This document shows, piece after piece, positions 62,044 through 64,000 of a DNA stretch of 64,000 bases. Below the pieces are notes generated by a model. That model saw only the letters and a program-made list of their open reading frames with translations, did not search any database and was not told the origin of the DNA. This stretch comes from Roseovarius arcticus. GTDB lineage: Bacteria > Pseudomonadota > Alphaproteobacteria > Rhodobacterales > Rhodobacteraceae. Each line of letters starts with the position of its first letter. Positions within the stretch are counted from its first letter, which is position 1. The stretch spans positions 3,472,001 to 3,536,000 of the forward strand of contig NZ_SZZN01000001.1 of the NCBI RefSeq assembly GCF_006125015.1, given 5' to 3'. The position numbers and the translations under genes were made by a program.

Positions 62044-63555
62044 ATGGCCGCGACATCACTCATGCTCTGGCTTCAGCTGGGCGCCTTGGCTGCGCTGATC
62101 TCATTCGCGGTGCTTTGGTGCGTGGGCCGCTTCATCCCAAGCCCGCCGCGTGCTGTGGCGCCGTGGCATTCGGGCGATGCAGAGGCGAGCTATCTGTTTC
62201 AGGACGATCTGATGTTCGATCATGACGCAGGCGCACTTCCCACTGCCGAGGATGGCGCGCAGACTTGGGCAGCCATGCGAACATGGCTGGACCATCGCTT
62301 TGCCGATTTGCCGGCCAGCCTTGAGGGACTGATCGAGGATACACCGTTCCTTGCGGCACCGCGCGAGGCAGGCGACACTGCGGTCCTACGCTTGACGCGC
62401 ACCGTCCATGGAACACGCGTCACCCTCACCGATCCGCCCCACGCCGCCCCTGCTGAGCGGCATGATATGCGGGCCAGCGCCGCGCGGATGACTGATATCA
62501 CCGACACATTCAACGCCGCGCCGCACCCTATCTGGAAGACGGGGACAGATGGCACGATCCTATGGAGAAACGCAGCCTGCGAGGCCGCGTTTGACCCTGC
62601 CTTGCATCCGGGCGAGCATACCGCACAAGGCGATAGTCCCACGAGCCGCTTCTGCGTGACGCCCCAAGGGGGGTCGCGGCCCAAATGGTACGAATTATGT
62701 ACGACCGAACATAACTGGGGCGGGCTGCATTACGCGACCGATGTCAGCCAAGTCGTCAGTGCCGAAAGGATGCAAAAGGATTTTGTCCAGACCCTGACGA
62801 AAACCTTTGCCTACCTGCCAACCGGCCTTGCCGTGTTCGATCGCAACCGCAAGCTGGTTTTGTTCAATCCCGCGCTAATCGACCTTACTTCTTTGGGCGC
62901 GGAGTTTCTTATTGCCCAGCCTAACTTGATGGCCTTTTTCGACAGCCTGCGCGACCGCCACGTCATGCCTGAGCCGCGCAGCTATTCCTCATGGCGCACC
63001 CAGATTGGCGAGGTCATCGATGCAGCAGAGGGCGGCCACTACCAAGAGACATGGTCCCTGCCCAACGACGTAACATACCGCGTGACCGGACGGCCACATC
63101 CCGACGGTGCAGTCGCTTTTCTGTTCGATGATATCTCGGCCGAGGTGATGGCAGAGCGGCGTTTCAGGGCTGAACTGGATCTGCGGCAATCTGCGCTGGA
63201 TTGCCTGCCAGAGGCCGTTATTGTCATCGGACCAAACAACGTGCTGGCCTTCTGCAATACCGCCGCAACCGAGTTGCTGAATATCGATCCCGACGCCAGT
63301 TTTGCCGATATGACTGTGCCCGATCTGATGCGCGCCTGTGCAACTGCCCTGCCTGCCCCATCGGTCTGGAGCGAGGTCGAGCGCCGCCTGCGCCAGCGCC
63401 AGCCGGATGCCCCATTGCGTAAATCGGCCGAGATTGCGCCGAACCATTGCCTGACCTACCGGGCCGAGGCGCTATCAGGCGGGGCACGGATGCTGATGCT
63501 GCGCAGCACCATAGACGCGGCCCAGCAAATCCCGGCGCGGCTGGTCGCAGGCTGA
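62044..63555 (+). CDS. divL: DivL-like PAS domain protein without kinase domain
   Basis: This 503-residue protein starts with a membrane helix (about 6-28, MLWLQLGALAALISFAVLWCV). The rest has several PAS-like regions: about 145-235 (APHPIWKTGTDGTILWRNAACEAAF), about 250-370 (FAYLPTGLAVFDRNRKLVLFNPALIDL) and about 380-470 (CLPEAVIVIGPNNVLAFCNTAATELL). No histidine kinase or ATPase domain follows. In Rhodobacterales this PAS protein next to tsaE corresponds to a shortened DivL, a tuner of CckA and thereby CtrA. AAAGGGG precedes the start. Symbol assigned by context and architecture. Confidence 0.78.
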   Translation: MAATSLMLWLQLGALAALISFAVLWCVGRFIPSPPRAVAPWHSGDAEASYLFQDDLMFDHDAGALPTAEDGAQTWAAMRTWLDHRFADLPASLEGLIEDTPFLAAPREAGDTAVLRLTRTVHGTRVTLTDPPHAAPAERHDMRASAARMTDITDTFNAAPHPIWKTGTDGTILWRNAACEAAFDPALHPGEHTAQGDSPTSRFCVTPQGGSRPKWYELCTTEHNWGGLHYATDVSQVVSAERMQKDFVQTLTKTFAYLPTGLAVFDRNRKLVLFNPALIDLTSLGAEFLIAQPNLMAFFDSLRDRHVMPEPRSYSSWRTQIGEVIDAAEGGHYQETWSLPNDVTYRVTGRPHPDGAVAFLFDDISAEVMAERRFRAELDLRQSALDCLPEAVIVIGPNNVLAFCNTAATELLNIDPDASFADMTVPDLMRACATALPAPSVWSEVERRLRQRQPDAPLRKSAEIAPNHCLTYRAEALSGGARMLMLRSTIDAAQQIPARLVAG

Positions 63556-63595
63556 TCGCGGTTGCAGGTGGCGGCGGCGCGTGTAGTGTCGCGCC

Positions 63596-64000
63596 ATGCA
63601 CAGCCATCCCGACACACTCACAATCACGTCCAGCAGCCCGGGCGATACATGCACCATGGGACGCCGCCTCGGCGCGCACCTATGCGCGGGCGACGTCCTG
63701 CTGCTCAGCGGCGATATTGGCGCGGGCAAGACGCATTTTGCGCGCTGTCTGATACAGTCGGTCTTGGCGCAGCCCGAAGACGTTCCGTCGCCGACCTATA
63801 CAATCGTTCAGACCTATCCCGGCCCCACATGCGAGATTTGGCACGCTGATCTATATCGCCTGCCGGGACCAAATGAGGTGGTCGAACTGGGCCTTATCGA
63901 AGCCTTCGATACTGCGATCTGCCTAGTTGAATGGCCTGATCGGTTAGGCAATCTCGCGCCGCCGTCGGCCCTGAAAATGGATTTCGTCCTCGATGGAAAT
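63596..64000 (+). CDS. tsaE: tRNA threonylcarbamoyladenosine biosynthesis ATPase TsaE (5' part)
   Basis: The first 135 codons are present and the window ends inside the gene. The Walker A loop is in LLLSGDIGAGKTHFARCL, followed by PSPTYTIVQTYPG (switch) and IWHADLYRLPGPNEVVELGLIE, with CLVEWPDRLG after it. TsaE works with TsaB and TsaD to make t6A37 in ANN-decoding tRNAs. The start is the ATG at 63596, 40 bases after the divL stop. No strong ribosome-binding site is evident. Confidence 0.94.
   Translation, partial: MHSHPDTLTITSSSPGDTCTMGRRLGAHLCAGDVLLLSGDIGAGKTHFARCLIQSVLAQPEDVPSPTYTIVQTYPGPTCEIWHADLYRLPGPNEVVELGLIEAFDTAICLVEWPDRLGNLAPPSALKMDFVLDGN

Noticed and set aside
1..64000. CRISPR arrays, tRNA or rRNA genes, insertion sequences
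   Set aside because: I looked for repeated 25-40 base units, tRNA T-arm patterns and transposase text and found none.

Overview
The window comes from the chromosome of a Roseobacter-clade alphaproteobacterium (Rhodobacteraceae). Several things point there: a gene transfer agent (GTA) structural cluster of the Rhodobacter capsulatus type, a RegB/SenC/RegA redox signalling locus, a kinase-less PAS protein of the DivL type next to tsaE, a pyruvate dehydrogenase E1-beta that carries its own lipoyl domain, and the gene orders secA / parvulin-argJ-mutT and rimP-nusA-ylxR-infB. Coding density is high, GC content is moderate to high, and many genes are coupled by ATGA or GTGA overlaps. I saw no tRNA, rRNA, CRISPR array, integrase, transposase or insertion sequence.

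Layout. 1-7775: 3' half of the GTA cluster (end of gp8, then gp9, gp10, gp10.1, gp11 to gp15), all intact. 7952-9780: cysE and a convergent outer-membrane beta-barrel gene. 9998-13723: pdhA-pdhB-pdhC, with an operator-like palindrome over the pdhA promoter. 13847-20593: ftsB, an AidB-like acyl-CoA dehydrogenase, class I aldolase, pgk, two tandem cyclophilins and a DUF4336 protein. 20851-27448: an accessory redox/electrophile cluster with pirin, a fused ring-cleavage dioxygenase-esterase, an FMN reductase, an LtrA-like membrane protein, a second dioxygenase and a LysR regulator, plus a probable hemerythrin remnant. 27508-35660: a PstS/OmpA chimera, a secA-linked periplasmic protein, secA, parvulin, argJ and mutT. 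35761-41097: the rimP-nusA-ylxR-infB operon.

41284-47333: pip, ubiG, a MarR regulator, nitrilase, glutaredoxin, comF, a BioC/NDUFAF5-like protein and hemH. 47444-49664: a cell-envelope group with a 62-residue membrane peptide, two L,D-transpeptidases and a CAP lipoprotein. 49743-53729: the coupled hslO-nudix-cca-rumA operon. 53812-57238: a second Nudix gene, a response regulator-PP2C phosphatase divergent from an Hpt protein, and ilvA. 57297-57742: a decayed membrane-protein gene. 57868-64000: argG, regA, senC, regB, divL-like and the start of tsaE.

The strongest cross-window link is regulatory. The window holds GTA tail genes at one end and a DivL-like PAS protein at the other. DivL is part of the CtrA pathway that influences GTA production in R. 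capsulatus, and a perfect TTAA-N7-TTAA CtrA box lies 50 bases upstream of it. The least conventional gene content is the 20.8-27.4 kb redox cluster with its dioxygenase-esterase fusion. I found no clear evidence of a wholly new system. The best leads are that cluster, the palindromes upstream of cysE and pdhA, the RR-PP2C/Hpt pair, and a terminator upstream of rimP.
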